Source: Enterobacter asburiae
GTDB taxonomy: Bacteria; Pseudomonadota; Gammaproteobacteria; Enterobacterales; Enterobacteriaceae
Length of the DNA stretch: 64,000 nucleotides
Reading direction: 5' to 3'
Assembly: GCA_011754535.1 (NCBI GenBank)
Contig: JAAQVN010000001.1
Span: 2,790,001 to 2,854,000 of the forward strand
Shown: in pieces, positions 51,288 through 60,935 of the stretch
Layout: each line of letters starts with the position of its first letter
Numbering within the stretch: the first letter of the stretch is position 1
Made by a program: the position numbers and the translations under genes
The notes under the pieces: generated by a model
What the model was told of the DNA's origin: nothing
Database searches by the model: none
The model's input: only the letters and a program-made list of their open reading frames with translations

Positions 51288-53390
51288 TTAGAAACTGTAA
51301 CTCGCCCCTAGCTGATACGTCCTGTCACGCCCAATCCAGCAGTTGGTCGCGTCATAGCAGGTCAACGTCTCTTTATTGGTGATGTTCTGCGCGCTGGCTT
51401 TAAGCGTTAGCCCTGCCAGCGAAGGCAGAATTTCGCCCATCCGGTACGAGGCCGCCAGATCGTACTGCGTAGTGCCCCCGAGTTTACCCGCATCGTTTGC
51501 CGGAGAGATTTCCATCGGCCCGGTGTAGCGTGCGCCCGCTCCCAGCATCAGTCCTTTCAGCGGCGTGTTCTCAAAGGTGTAATCACCCCAGAGGTTGAAG
51601 GCATTCTCCGGGACCTGCGTTGGACGTTTACCTTTGTACTTGTCATCTTCCCGGTTGATCGCGTGGGTGTACGCATAGTTGGCAATCAGCGTCAGGTTAT
51701 CCGTCGGACGGCTGATGGCGGAGAGCTCCGCGCCTTTGGATTCCACTTCACCGGTCTGACGGTAGTTCAGGAAGCCCGGATCGGAGGTGACAACGTTTTT
51801 CTGCCGGATGTTAAACACTGAGGCGGTAAACGTCGTGGCGTACTCGGCCAGCAGATATTTTACCCCGCCTTCCACCTGCTTGCTGGTGGTTGGCTTGACG
51901 TCTTTCGCCACGAGTGTTCCCTGCGGCGACACCGGTGCAAAACCTTCTGAATAGCTGATAAACGGCGAAATACCGTTATCGAAGGCGTAAAGTGCGCCCA
52001 GGCGTTTGGTGACGCGATCCTGCGATACCCAGGCCTTATCGCCGTTTTGCAGGTAATCGGTGGTGACGGAGCGGTAATCGTCGTAGCGCAGGCTACCCAG
52101 CAGATTTAAGCCGCCAAATTCCACCTGATCCTGGAGGTAGTACCCGTTCTGCTGATAGCTAAGGCGGTTTTTCTGGGCGGTGTAGAGTCCCAGCGCACTT
52201 TCATGGATTTGCGAATAGTCAGGATTACGCATATCCATGCCCGGCGTGGAGGACGCGTAACGGTAGTGGAAATGGGAATTCAGCCTCTGGTAGTCAAACC
52301 CGGCCAGCAGATGGTGTTTCCAGTCGCCCAGCGCAACGGTTTTGGTCACCTGGTTATCAATGTTGAAGCTCTTAAGATCTTCATCGGTGGTATAGGCAAA
52401 GCGGTTAAGCTGATAGACCTCACTCCCCGTTCCCGTCGCGTAGACGCTGTTCTGGTGGGTATCGACGTAGAAATAGCGCGCTTTCTGGCTAAAGCCCCAG
52501 CCGCTGTCGAACTCGTGTTCGAAGCTGTAGCCCAGCATCCACTGGCGCTGCTTAAACCCGCTCCACTCATCGCCAGCGTAATCCCGGCGATCGGCATATT
52601 TCGAACGCAAATAAGCGAGCGGCAGCGGGTTCGACGGCGTCAGGCTCGGGGAATTTTGCGCCAGCGCATCCAGCGTGAGGCGGGTTTTGCTGTCGGGTTG
52701 CCAGGTGACGGACGGGGCGACCAGGTAATTTTCATAGCGGCTGGTGTGCGGCTGATCGTCATTCTCCGTCGCCTTACCCAGCAGACGGTAATTCCAGTCG
52801 CTGTCAGCTATTTGTCCGGTCGAATCGAGGTAGCCTTCTTTCAGTTTACGGTTCCCGGTGCTAAAACCGACCTCGGTTCGGGCTTCCCGCTGCGGCTTTT
52901 TACTTTGAATATTTACCAGCCCGCCCGGCGAAGCGCCGCCGTAAAGCACCGATGAAGGCCCTTTCAGGATATCGACGCTGTCTATTAACAGCGGATCGAT
53001 GCGCGCCTTGGTGTTGCCGGTGACGTTATAGGGCAACTGCAGCCCGTTGTAGAACTCCTGGTCAACGGTAAAGCCACGAATTTTGTATTCGCTCATATAG
53101 GAGGTGTTACCCCGCACCTCGGTCGAGACGCCGGGAGCATAGCGCAGGATTTCGTTCACGGAGTTCGCGTGACGCTTTTCAATTTCAGGCGCCGAGAGCG
53201 TGTTGATGACCTGCGGCGTTTTACTTTCGGCAACGGCCGACTTTGTGGCGCTGTTCGTCCAGGCCGGCAGCGCGCTGCCCTGCTCTGAGCCCGTGACGAC
53301 AATGGTGGATTCTTCGGCGAAAGCCTGGACCTGCACTGCCAGCGTGACGGCACCCGCCAGGGCGCATAACGTAAAACGTGAGGAGTTCAT
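51288..53390 (-). CDS. TonB-dependent siderophore receptor (FoxA/FhuA-like)
   Basis: 700 residues. Signal peptide (FTLCALAGAVTLAVQVQAFA), TonB box region ESTIVVTGSE, plug domain with IRGFTVDQEFYNGLQLP and DILKGPSSVLYGGASPGGLVN, then a 22-strand barrel ending in TYQLGASYSF. The C-terminal CYDATNCWIGRDR is typical of hydroxamate receptors (FhuA, FoxA, ferrioxamine or ferrichrome). The exact siderophore cannot be read from sequence. A Fur-box-like site lies 34 bp upstream of the start, so it is iron-repressed. Confidence 0.92.
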   Translation of the reverse strand: MNSSRFTLCALAGAVTLAVQVQAFAEESTIVVTGSEQGSALPAWTNSATKSAVAESKTPQVINTLSAPEIEKRHANSVNEILRYAPGVSTEVRGNTSYMSEYKIRGFTVDQEFYNGLQLPYNVTGNTKARIDPLLIDSVDILKGPSSVLYGGASPGGLVNIQSKKPQREARTEVGFSTGNRKLKEGYLDSTGQIADSDWNYRLLGKATENDDQPHTSRYENYLVAPSVTWQPDSKTRLTLDALAQNSPSLTPSNPLPLAYLRSKYADRRDYAGDEWSGFKQRQWMLGYSFEHEFDSGWGFSQKARYFYVDTHQNSVYATGTGSEVYQLNRFAYTTDEDLKSFNIDNQVTKTVALGDWKHHLLAGFDYQRLNSHFHYRYASSTPGMDMRNPDYSQIHESALGLYTAQKNRLSYQQNGYYLQDQVEFGGLNLLGSLRYDDYRSVTTDYLQNGDKAWVSQDRVTKRLGALYAFDNGISPFISYSEGFAPVSPQGTLVAKDVKPTTSKQVEGGVKYLLAEYATTFTASVFNIRQKNVVTSDPGFLNYRQTGEVESKGAELSAISRPTDNLTLIANYAYTHAINREDDKYKGKRPTQVPENAFNLWGDYTFENTPLKGLMLGAGARYTGPMEISPANDAGKLGGTTQYDLAASYRMGEILPSLAGLTLKASAQNITNKETLTCYDATNCWIGRDRTYQLGASYSF

Positions 53391-53423
53391 AATGTCGTCT
53401 TGTTGTTAGATGCAATACGGAAC

Positions 53424-53442
53424 GACAATTATTATCATTTAG
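53424..53442 (-). promoter_or_regulatory. Fur box upstream of the siderophore receptor
   Basis: On the minus strand CTAAATGATAATAATTGTC matches 14 of 19 positions of the consensus Fur box (GATAATGATAATCATTATC). Position (34-52 bp before the start) and the downstream iron receptor support Fur control. Confidence 0.75.
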
Positions 53443-53464
53443 ATTAACAAATCAATACTCAGGC

Positions 53465-53490
53465 AAAAAAACGGCCCTCCGCAGAGAGCC
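53465..53490 (-). terminator. Rho-independent terminator of the GlsB-type gene
   Basis: On the minus strand a 7-bp stem (GGCTCTC / GAGGGCC, one G-U pair) with a 4-nt loop is followed by a run of seven T. It lies 13-38 bp after the stop at 53503 and insulates the siderophore receptor from read-through. Confidence 0.8.
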
Positions 53491-53502
53491 ATTTACGTCA
53501 AT

Positions 53503-53757
53503 TTATGCTCGTCGCAGTAACCTGAATATGCCCAGCACCACAATGGCACCCACGACAGCGACCAGAAAACTGTGCAGGTCGAAACCACTTATGTTGCCTC
53601 CAAAACCAAACATCGTCGCCAGCCAGCCGCCTACAACCGCACCAACGACCCCGAGTACGCAGGTCAAAATAAAGCCGCCGCCATCGTTTCCCGGCATGAT
53701 CAGTTTAGCGATAGCGCCAGCAATAAGGCCAAAGATAATCCAGGCGATGATACCCAT
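53503..53757 (-). CDS. GlsB/YeaQ/YmgE-family small membrane protein
   Basis: 84 residues, three hydrophobic helices with Gly-rich spacing (IIAWIIFGLIAGAIAKLIMPG; GGFILTCVLGVVGAVVGGWL; FLVAVVGAIVVLGIFRLL). Family of general-stress membrane proteins (Transgly_assoc), cytoplasmic membrane, function not defined. Single-gene unit with its own terminator. Confidence 0.9.
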   Translation of the reverse strand: MGIIAWIIFGLIAGAIAKLIMPGNDGGGFILTCVLGVVGAVVGGWLATMFGFGGNISGFDLHSFLVAVVGAIVVLGIFRLLRRA

Positions 53758-53898
53758 AGCAATGCCCTCTTGCAGATTAAACGCATGTGCAGAAAACCTT
53801 CTGCACAGCTAGCTTAAGTATAGGTCATCTCCGAAAAACCATTTTCAGCTCACCGACTTATCTTTGCTTAAACAGGCAAAAAAACTCACCGGTTTGTA

Positions 53899-53925
53899 TT
53901 AAGTTTGAGGATGGATTGCCGATAA
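53899..53925 (+). promoter_or_regulatory. FliA (sigma-28) flagellar promoter of ycgR
   Basis: TTAAGTTT, an 11-bp spacer, then GCCGATAA: only one mismatch to the enterobacterial sigma-28 consensus (TAAAGTTT-N11-GCCGATAA). It ends 39 bp before the ycgR start. Known in E. coli and Salmonella as the class III flagellar promoter of this gene, and visible directly here. Confidence 0.9.
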
Positions 53926-53964
53926 CGCTAAGACAGTCCGTCATCAATCAAGGAGCCACCCGGC

Positions 53965-54696
53965 GTGAGTCATTACAGTGAGCAGTTCCTCAAGCAAAAT
54001 CCGCTGGCTGTGTTAGGGGTATTACGCGACCTGCAAAAAGGCGAAGTGCCGCTGCGCATCAGCTGGTCGAATAATCAGTTTATCAGCAAGATCCTTGACG
54101 TCTCGCAGGAGCGGCTGGTTATTGACCTGGGCAGCCAGGAGTATGAAAACCGCGCGGCGCTGAAAGCAGAGAATATCGTCGTCATGGCCGAAACCCATGG
54201 GGCCAAAGTGGAGTTTGTCCTCCTGCGACTGGAAATGAGTGAATACCAGGGGCTCCCGGCTTTTGTTACCCCCCTTCCTGGCAACCTCTGGTTTGTCCAG
54301 CGTCGTGAATATTTCCGCATCAGCGCCCCGCTTCATCCTGCCTATTTTTGTAAGGCTAAAATGCCGGACAAAAAAGAGATCCGCTTCCGTCTCTTTGACC
54401 TGTCGCTTGGCGGAATGGGCGCGCTGATGGATACCCCTAAACCGGAGGGCCTGGTAGAAGGCATGCGGTTTACGCAAATTGAACTGGATATGGCGGGCTG
54501 GGGCCGTTTTTATTTCGATGCACAGCTGATTGCCATCAGCGAGCGCACGGTTGTGGACAGCAAAAATGAAACGATTACCTCGCCGCGGCTGAGCTTCCGT
54601 TTTCTGAACGTCGGTCCGGGCGCCGAGCGCGAGCTGCAGCGCATTATCTATTCGCTGGAACGGGAAGCACGGGAACGTGCGAATAAGGTGCTTTGA
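53965..54696 (+). CDS. ycgR: Flagellar brake protein YcgR (PilZ)
   Basis: 243 residues, GTG start at 53965 with AAGGAG 9 nt upstream. N-terminal YcgR domain, then a PilZ domain with the c-di-GMP motif RREYFR (around 113-118) and DLSLGGMGAL (around 148-157). When c-di-GMP is high, YcgR binds the flagellar motor and slows swimming. The sigma-28 promoter upstream ties it to the flagellar regulon, implying a motile organism. Convergent with emtA, with a GC-rich hairpin (54704-54723) between the stops. Confidence 0.97.
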   Translation: MSHYSEQFLKQNPLAVLGVLRDLQKGEVPLRISWSNNQFISKILDVSQERLVIDLGSQEYENRAALKAENIVVMAETHGAKVEFVLLRLEMSEYQGLPAFVTPLPGNLWFVQRREYFRISAPLHPAYFCKAKMPDKKEIRFRLFDLSLGGMGALMDTPKPEGLVEGMRFTQIELDMAGWGRFYFDAQLIAISERTVVDSKNETITSPRLSFRFLNVGPGAERELQRIIYSLEREARERANKVL

Positions 54697-54732
54697 GAGA
54701 AGTCGGGCAGCGAGCGCCGCCCGTTTGCGGCA

Positions 54733-55344
54733 TTACATGGCATCCATCGCTTTCTGTACTTTCCAGATATAGCGAGGCGCCTGCGGTGCCGGATGATTTT
54801 TCGCCACATGCTCGACGAATTCATCTTTGTCCATGTCGTTGATCTCCTCGATCGCCTCTTTACGGTCAGAGGAGAAGGTTCTGAGCAGCGCCCCTGCGCC
54901 GTTCACGTACGAGACCACCAGCGCGTATTGCATCACTTCCGGATCCTCGATGCCCTTCAGCACGCCATGTTCCAGAATGCTCAGGTAAGCGGTCCCCATG
55001 GAGATGTTACGTTCCGGGTTCTTCAGCTCGCTGGTCGACGGCTGTCCGCTCCAGCCCATATAGCGGTAAACCTCTCTCCCCGCCGTTGAGGCTTTCAGCT
55101 GCATCAGACCCACCGCGTTGGATTTGCTGACAAGCGTGGGATTGCCGCCGGACTCGACCGCAATAATGGCGGTGATCAGACGCGGGCTGACGCCCCAGGC
55201 CTTTCCGGCTTGTTCACTGATCGGCATCCACTGCATGGCCCGTTTCACCGGCACTTCCGGGTTCCAGGGCGGGTTTTGATAATCACGTTTTGAACTACAG
55301 CCAGCCAGCAAAACAATCAAAAAAGCAAACCATCTCAATTTCAC
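54733..55344 (-). CDS. emtA: Endo-type lytic murein transglycosylase EmtA (MltE)
   Basis: 203 residues, GTG start at 55344 with AAGGA 9 nt upstream. Lipoprotein signal [14 protein letters not shown] domain with the catalytic Glu in [28 protein letters not shown] (in part) and later [14 protein letters not shown]. It cleaves glycan strands internally from the outer membrane. In E. coli MltE is needed to insert the T6SS membrane complex of some strains, a notable coincidence in a genome with a T6SS, though the gene is backbone. Confidence 0.96.
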   Translation of the reverse strand: MKLRWFAFLIVLLAGCSSKRDYQNPPWNPEVPVKRAMQWMPISEQAGKAWGVSPRLITAIIAVESGGNPTLVSKSNAVGLMQLKASTAGREVYRYMGWSGQPSTSELKNPERNISMGTAYLSILEHGVLKGIEDPEVMQYALVVSYVNGAGALLRTFSSDRKEAIEEINDMDKDEFVEHVAKNHPAPQAPRYIWKVQKAMDAM

Positions 55345-55450
55345 GTCATCTATCCTTATAGCCGGTCATCGCGGTGCGCCGCCCTTGAAGCTGGCAGCGT
55401 ATACGCGGCATGATATAGACAATTAGTTTCTCATTCAGCAAGGAATTGCC

Positions 55451-56365
55451 ATGTCTCAGTTTCATCTCATCGCGCCGTCGGGCTATTGCATTAACCAGGA
55501 CGCGGCGCAGCGGGGCGTTCAGCGCTTACTGGAATCCGGCCACCAGGTAGAAAATCAGACAATTATCCCGCGCCGCCAGCAGCGTTTTGCCGGAACAGAA
55601 GCGCAGAGGCTGAATGATATCAATAGTCTGGTGAACCTGAAGGGCGAAAACCGAATAGTCCTTGCGGTGCGCGGCGGCTACGGTGCGAGCAGGCTGCTGG
55701 AGAGCATCGACTGGCAGGGCCTGGCGCAGCGCCAGCAGCAGGATCCGCTGCTGATATGCGGCCACAGCGATTTCACCGCCATCCAGCTTGGTCTGCTGGC
55801 GCAGCATAACGTCATTACGTTTAGCGGCCCGATGCTGGCCGGTAACTTCGGCGCGCCGGAACTGGACGCGTTCACCGTGGAGCATTTCTGGCGCGCGCTG
55901 CGCAATCCCACCTACAGCGTCGAGTGGCAGGGGAATGGGCCGCACTGGGAATGTGAGGGCCAGCTGTGGGGCGGTAACCTGGCGATGCTGGTCTCGCTCA
56001 TCGGCACGCCGTGGATGCCTCAAATCGAGGACGGCATTCTGGTGCTGGAAGATATCAACGAACATCCGTTCCGCGTCGAGCGCATGTTATTGCAGCTTTA
56101 TCATGCCGGTATTCTCGATCGCCAGTCCGCGATTGTGCTGGGCAGCTTCAGCGGCTCGGCCCCGAATGACTATGACGCGGGCTACTCCCTGGAAACGATG
56201 GTCGACTTCATCCGCTCGCGGCTGGATATTCCGGTTATCACCGGTCTGGATTTCGGCCATGAGCAGAAGACCGTTACCCTTGCGCTGGGCGCGCAGGCGA
56301 CGCTTACACATGATATTTCGGGCAGTCGGTTAACGATCGGCGGTCATCCAGTCATAAAAGCCTAA
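55451..56365 (+). CDS. ldcA: Murein tetrapeptide carboxypeptidase LdcA
   Basis: 304 residues, S66 peptidase family. The nucleophile Ser lies in ICGHSDFTAIQLG, the N-terminal YCINQDAAQRGVQRLLESG matches E. coli LdcA, and the C-terminal catalytic histidine is in GLDFGHEQK. It removes the terminal D-Ala from recycled L,D-tetrapeptides in the cytoplasm. Divergent from emtA, 106 bp apart, as in E. coli. Confidence 0.96.
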   Translation: MSQFHLIAPSGYCINQDAAQRGVQRLLESGHQVENQTIIPRRQQRFAGTEAQRLNDINSLVNLKGENRIVLAVRGGYGASRLLESIDWQGLAQRQQQDPLLICGHSDFTAIQLGLLAQHNVITFSGPMLAGNFGAPELDAFTVEHFWRALRNPTYSVEWQGNGPHWECEGQLWGGNLAMLVSLIGTPWMPQIEDGILVLEDINEHPFRVERMLLQLYHAGILDRQSAIVLGSFSGSAPNDYDAGYSLETMVDFIRSRLDIPVITGLDFGHEQKTVTLALGAQATLTHDISGSRLTIGGHPVIKA

Positions 56366-56381
56366 AAAACCCCCTTAATAA

Positions 56382-56427
56382 AACGCTGTTACCGTTGTTA
56401 ATATGTTAGGGTTTTAGTAACAGCGTT
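56382..56427. promoter_or_regulatory. Perfect inverted repeat upstream of cvrA
   Basis: Arms AACGCTGTTA (56382-56391) and TAACAGCGTT (56418-56427) separated by 26 bp, between ldcA and the cvrA start (56454). It could be a long hairpin in the cvrA leader or a pair of operator half-sites. No protein can be assigned. Confidence 0.45.
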
Positions 56428-56453
56428 AACATTGAGGTGGGAGTAAGAGAACA

Positions 56454-58187
56454 TTGGATGCCGCAGCGATAATCAGCCTTTTCATTTTGGGTTCTGTACT
56501 TGTAACCAGCAGTATTTTATTAAGTTCATTTTCATCGCGTCTCGGCATACCCATTCTTGTTATTTTCCTTGCCATCGGCATGCTGGCCGGCGTTGACGGC
56601 ATCGGCGGTATCCCCTTCGATAACTATCCCTTCGCCTACATGGTGAGTAACCTCGCGTTGGCGGTGATCCTGCTCGACGGCGGGATGCGCACTCAGGCAA
56701 GCTCCTTCCGCGTGGCCCTGGGGCCTGCGCTGTCGCTGGCGACCGTCGGCGTGTTGATCACCTCCGGCCTCACCGGGATGATGGCCGCATGGCTTTTCCA
56801 TCTCAATCTGATGGAAGGCTTGCTGATTGGCGCAATCGTTGGCTCTACCGATGCGGCGGCGGTCTTTTCCCTGCTTGGCGGTAAAGGGCTTAACGAACGC
56901 GTTGGCTCAACGCTTGAGATTGAATCCGGCAGTAACGATCCGATGGCGGTGTTCCTGACCATCACGCTGATAGAGATGATTCAGCAGCACGAGACCGGCC
57001 TGAGCTGGATGTTTGCCTTACATATCCTGCAGCAGTTCGGGCTGGGGATTGTCATCGGCCTGGCGGGGGGATACCTGTTACAGCAGACGATCAACCGCAT
57101 CTCGCTGCCCTCGGGACTTTACCCTCTGCTGGCGCTGAGCGGTGGAATCCTGATTTTTGCCGTCACCACCGCGCTGGACGGCAGCGGTATTCTTGCGGTT
57201 TACCTCTGCGGATTCCTGATGGGCAACCGCCCTATTCGTAACCGTCACGCCATTTTGCAGAACTTCGACGGTCTGGCCTGGCTGGCGCAAATCGGCATGT
57301 TCCTGGTGCTGGGCCTGCTGGTGACGCCATCTGACCTGCTGCCGATTGCCGTTCCGGCGCTTCTGCTGTCGGCGTGGATGATCTTCTTCGCCCGTCCGCT
57401 GTCCGTGTTTGCGGGCCTGCTGCCGTTTCGCGGCTTTAACCTGCGCGAGCGCGTCTTTATCAGTTGGGTAGGCCTGCGCGGCGCGGTGCCGATTATTCTT
57501 GCGGTCTTCCCGATGATGGCCGGTCTGGATAACGCGCGGCTGTTTTTCAACGTGGCGTTCTTCGTGGTGCTGATTTCCCTGCTGTTCCAGGGAACCTCGC
57601 TCGGGTGGGCGGCAAAAAAAGCCAAAGTGGTGGTGCCCCCCGTGGGCTGGCCGGTTTCCCGCGTGGGGCTGGATATTCATCCGGAAAATCCGTGGGAACA
57701 GTTCGTCTACCAGCTGAGCGCTGATAAATGGTGCGTGGGGGCCTCGCTGCGCGATCTGCATATGCCGGCCGAAACGCGCATTGCCGCCCTGTTCCGCGAT
57801 AATGTCCTGCTGCACCCTACCGGCAGCACCCGCCTGCGCGAAGGGGATATTCTCTGCGTAATTGGCCGCGAGCGCGACCTGCCCGCGCTGGGCAAGCTGT
57901 TCAGCCAGTCGCCTCCCGTGGCGCTGGATCAGCGCTTCTTCGGCGACTTTATTCTTGAAGCCAGCGCCAAATTTGCGGATGTGGCGCTGATTTATGGCCT
58001 GGATGAAGGAGCTGAAGAGGGTGGTAACCCGCAAACGCTGGGCGAAATCATCCAGCAGCGGCTTGGCGCTGCCCCGGTCGTGGGCGATCAGGTTGAGTTT
58101 GCCGGGATGATCTGGACGGTTGCCGAAAAAGAAGATAACGCGGTGCGGAAGGTCGGTTTGAGGCCGATGGAAGAGGACGCGGAGTAG
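56454..58187 (+). CDS. cvrA: K+/H+ antiporter CvrA (NhaP2)
   Basis: 577 residues starting with a TTG codon ([23 protein letters not shown]), as the protein aligns with E. coli CvrA from this point. About 12 membrane helices in the first 390 residues with the exchanger motif [18 protein letters not shown], then a cytoplasmic RCK_C (TrkA-C) domain ([18 protein letters not shown]). CPA1 antiporters of this type expel K+ and regulate cell volume at low osmolarity. The TTG start suggests modest expression. Confidence 0.96.
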   Translation: MDAAAIISLFILGSVLVTSSILLSSFSSRLGIPILVIFLAIGMLAGVDGIGGIPFDNYPFAYMVSNLALAVILLDGGMRTQASSFRVALGPALSLATVGVLITSGLTGMMAAWLFHLNLMEGLLIGAIVGSTDAAAVFSLLGGKGLNERVGSTLEIESGSNDPMAVFLTITLIEMIQQHETGLSWMFALHILQQFGLGIVIGLAGGYLLQQTINRISLPSGLYPLLALSGGILIFAVTTALDGSGILAVYLCGFLMGNRPIRNRHAILQNFDGLAWLAQIGMFLVLGLLVTPSDLLPIAVPALLLSAWMIFFARPLSVFAGLLPFRGFNLRERVFISWVGLRGAVPIILAVFPMMAGLDNARLFFNVAFFVVLISLLFQGTSLGWAAKKAKVVVPPVGWPVSRVGLDIHPENPWEQFVYQLSADKWCVGASLRDLHMPAETRIAALFRDNVLLHPTGSTRLREGDILCVIGRERDLPALGKLFSQSPPVALDQRFFGDFILEASAKFADVALIYGLDEGAEEGGNPQTLGEIIQQRLGAAPVVGDQVEFAGMIWTVAEKEDNAVRKVGLRPMEEDAE

Positions 58188-58197
58188 CGTTTTTTTA

Positions 58198-58223
58198 CCG
58201 GGTGGCGGCTTCGCGTCACCCGG
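58198..58223. repeat. REP-type palindrome
   Basis: Arms CCGGGTG / CACCCGG with a GCGGCTTCGC inner part, preceded by a run of T, between the convergent cvrA and dadX genes. It can also end cvrA transcripts. Confidence 0.8.
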
Positions 58224-58235
58224 CACACGTACAAG

Positions 58236-59306
58236 TTACACCGTCACAACCGGCACCCTCGGCGCCAGCGCGCACATCAGTTCATAGCCAACCGTTCCCG
58301 CCGCGGCCGCCACGTCATCAATTTTGATTTCGTTGCCCCACAGCTCGACCGGAGAACCGATCCCTGCCTGCGGGCATGGCGTGAGGTCAACCGCCAGCAT
58401 ATCCATTGAGACTGTCCCTACCGTGCCCGTGCGAACGCCATCCACCCAGACCGGCGTACCGGTCGGCGCGATGCGCGGGTAGCCGTCGGCATAACCGCCC
58501 GCGACGATGCCGATACGCTGCTCGCCCTTCGCCCGGTAGCGGCTGCCGTAGCCTACCGTGTCGCCCGTCTTCAGCGTCTGCACGCCGATGATCTCGCTGC
58601 GCAGGGTCATAACCGGCTTCAGGCCGCTGTTGGCGATATCCTGCCACTGCCCTGAAGGAGACGCACCGTACAGAACGATCCCCGGACGTACCCAGTTATA
58701 GTGAGCTTCAGGATGCCACAGCGTGGCCGCCGAGTTTGACAGCGAGCGCGGGCAATCGAGCCCTTCTGCCGCCTGCTCAATGCGGACCATGGCATCCGCA
58801 ATGCCGTCCGGTTTTTCCGCATCGGCAAAGTGCGCCATCAGCGTCATTTCGCCGACGTTTTTCAGGGCGCGCAACTGCTGCCAGACCGTATGAACCCGCT
58901 CGGGCTGGAAGCCCAGGCGGTTCATGCCGCTGTTTACCTTGAGATAAATATCCAGCGGAGCGTGGAGCTTCGCATCCTGAATGGCTTTAATCTGCCAGTT
59001 GCTGTGCACGCTGGTAGTCAGGCGATACTTATCCAGCAGCGGCAGATCGTCCGCGTGGAAGAACCCCTCCAGCAGCAGAACAGGCCCTTTCCAGCCGCGC
59101 TCGCGCAGCAGGATGGCCTCTTCGATATTGAGTAACGCAAAGCCGTCGGTCGCGCCGAGCGCGCTCCAGATACGATCGATACCGTGGCCGTAGGCGTTCG
59201 CCTTGACGACCGACCAGACGCGCGAACCAGGTGCTGCCCGGCGAACAATTTGCAGGTTTTCCTTCAGGGCCTGCAGATCCAGCTGAGCCAGAACAGGACG
59301 GGACAT
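58236..59306 (-). CDS. dadX: Catabolic alanine racemase DadX
   Basis: 356 residues. PLP lysine in WSVVKANAYGHGID; substrate tyrosine region AVGYGSRYRAK-like (here TVGYGSRYRAKGEQ); GIVAGGYADGYPR. It converts L-Ala to D-Ala for the catabolic pathway. 9 bp after dadA in the same operon, as in E. coli. Confidence 0.97.
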   Translation of the reverse strand: MSRPVLAQLDLQALKENLQIVRRAAPGSRVWSVVKANAYGHGIDRIWSALGATDGFALLNIEEAILLRERGWKGPVLLLEGFFHADDLPLLDKYRLTTSVHSNWQIKAIQDAKLHAPLDIYLKVNSGMNRLGFQPERVHTVWQQLRALKNVGEMTLMAHFADAEKPDGIADAMVRIEQAAEGLDCPRSLSNSAATLWHPEAHYNWVRPGIVLYGASPSGQWQDIANSGLKPVMTLRSEIIGVQTLKTGDTVGYGSRYRAKGEQRIGIVAGGYADGYPRIAPTGTPVWVDGVRTGTVGTVSMDMLAVDLTPCPQAGIGSPVELWGNEIKIDDVAAAAGTVGYELMCALAPRVPVVTV

Positions 59307-59315
59307 GACAACTCC

Positions 59316-60614
59316 TTAGTTATGCGCGCCGTGCAGATGCTGAGGACGCGCTGGCGAGAATCCTGATTGATAGCGCGCAGCACTTAAATCGTCAAACGGA
59401 ATTGCCGGCGTGCGCCCGGAAATCAGGTCGCTCAGCAGCTGGCCCGATCCGCAGGCCATCGTCCAGCCGAGCGTACCGTGTCCGGTATTGGTCCACAGGT
59501 TTTTGAACGGCGTGCGCCCGACAATAGGAGTGCCGTCCGGCGTCATCGGACGCAGGCCGGTCCAGAACGTCGCCTGCTCAACAAAACCGCCGCGAGGGAA
59601 GAGATCGCCCACCACCATTTCCAGCGTTTCACGACGCGGCTGCAGCAGTTCGGTGTTAAAGCCGACAATCTCCGCCATGCCGCCGACGCGAATACGGTTA
59701 TCAAAGCGGGTAATGGCGATTTTGTAGGTTTCATCCAGGATGGTCGACACGGGCGCCCCACTCTCCTCTTTCACCGGGATGGTCAGCGAGTAGCCCTTCA
59801 GGGGGTAGACCGGAATATCAAGAATGCCTTTCAGCATGGCGGTGGAGTATGAGCCAAACGCCATCACGTAGGCGTCCGCCTTGATCACCTCGTCGCCGCA
59901 CTTCACGCCGTAAATTTTTTCGCCTTCCGACAGCAATTTATCGACAGAGGTGTTGAAGCGGAACGTCACGCCTGCCTGCTCGCACATCTGCGCCAGACGC
60001 TGGGTAAAGAGCTGACAGTCGCCGGTTTCGTCGTTCGGCAGACGCAGACCGCCGGTCAGCTTGTGGGCCACTTCGGCCAGCGCGGGTTCAACCTGACCCA
60101 GCTGGCTGGCCTCCAGCAGCTGGTAAGGTACACCGGCATCTTCCAGCACGGCGATATCGCGGGTGGCGTTTTCATACTGTTGTTCGGTGCGGAACAGCTG
60201 CAGCGTGCCGCCCTGACGGCCTTCGTACTCGATACCCGTCGAGGCGCGCAGGGCTTTGAGGCAGTCGCGACTGTATTCCGCCAGACGCACCATGCGCCCT
60301 TTGTTTTCCATGTAGTGGCGGGTGTCGCAGTTGCGCAGCATCTGCCACATCCACTTCAGCTGGAACTGCGTGCCGTCAAGGCTGATGGCCAGCGGCGCGT
60401 GACGCTGGAACATCCATTTGATCGCCTTCAGCGGCACGCCCGGTGCCGCCCACGGGGCCGCATAGCCGGGAGAGATTTGACCGGCGTTTGCCGCACTGGT
60501 TTCAAGCGCCGGGCCGGATTCACGATCGATAACGGTAACCTCATGTCCCGCCTGACTTAAATACCAGGCGCTGGTTACGCCAACGACACCACTTCCCAGT
60601 ATGACAACACGCAT
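59316..60614 (-). CDS. dadA: D-amino acid dehydrogenase small subunit DadA
   Basis: 432 residues from ATG 60614 ([20 protein letters not shown]), with GGAG 6 nt upstream; this equals the length of E. coli DadA. N-terminal FAD-binding GSGVVG motif, then [22 protein letters not shown] and the C-terminal [16 protein letters not shown]. Membrane-associated flavoenzyme that oxidises D-alanine to pyruvate and feeds electrons to quinone. First gene of the dadAX operon. A CRP-like site lies about 90 bp upstream. Confidence 0.98.
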   Translation of the reverse strand: MRVVILGSGVVGVTSAWYLSQAGHEVTVIDRESGPALETSAANAGQISPGYAAPWAAPGVPLKAIKWMFQRHAPLAISLDGTQFQLKWMWQMLRNCDTRHYMENKGRMVRLAEYSRDCLKALRASTGIEYEGRQGGTLQLFRTEQQYENATRDIAVLEDAGVPYQLLEASQLGQVEPALAEVAHKLTGGLRLPNDETGDCQLFTQRLAQMCEQAGVTFRFNTSVDKLLSEGEKIYGVKCGDEVIKADAYVMAFGSYSTAMLKGILDIPVYPLKGYSLTIPVKEESGAPVSTILDETYKIAITRFDNRIRVGGMAEIVGFNTELLQPRRETLEMVVGDLFPRGGFVEQATFWTGLRPMTPDGTPIVGRTPFKNLWTNTGHGTLGWTMACGSGQLLSDLISGRTPAIPFDDLSAARYQSGFSPARPQHLHGAHN

Positions 60615-60935
60615 AGCCACTCCATTATGAGCAAAAGAACAATCATCTAATTACAGATTGATAACCTAGTTGAAAATATTATTCAACATACGACTTTTTT
60701 ATGGTGACTTACCTCACACATCCCCCAGCATCAGGGGACAGGGATAATTTGGGATCTCCTGCTGAGCTTTATTTTTAACCAGCATAAAATGCTGATGCAC
60801 ACCCTTTTTTTGCCGTATCAAAAACGAGAAATCGCAAAGAAAAAATTTCTGCGCCAGCACGCTTTTTAACACGTTGATCTATGCTTGAAAGGAGGCTCTC
60901 CAGACAGAGAGAGCACCCACAACGAGGGCGCGCTA
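60615..60935. other. Divergent dadA/ycgB promoter region
   Basis: 321 bp without a gene. It contains a CRP-like site (60703-60718), A/T-rich tracts compatible with Lrp binding known for dadA, and on the plus strand CTATGCT (60879-60885), which resembles a sigma-S extended -10 for ycgB. Confidence 0.6.
60703..60718. promoter_or_regulatory. CRP-like binding site upstream of dadA
   Basis: GGTGA-N6-TCACA: the core GTGA-N6-TCAC is perfect. Located about 90-105 bp before the dadA start. cAMP-CRP activation of dadAX is established in E. coli. Confidence 0.65.

Noticed and set aside
54704..54723. GC-rich hairpin between ycgR and emtA as terminator
   Set aside because: A stem is present but no U-run follows on either strand, so I did not call it a terminator.
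57078..58226. Long open frame (382 codons) on the minus strand opposite cvrA
   Set aside because: Gln/Arg/His-rich composition typical of an antisense shadow of a GC-rich gene; cvrA is certain.
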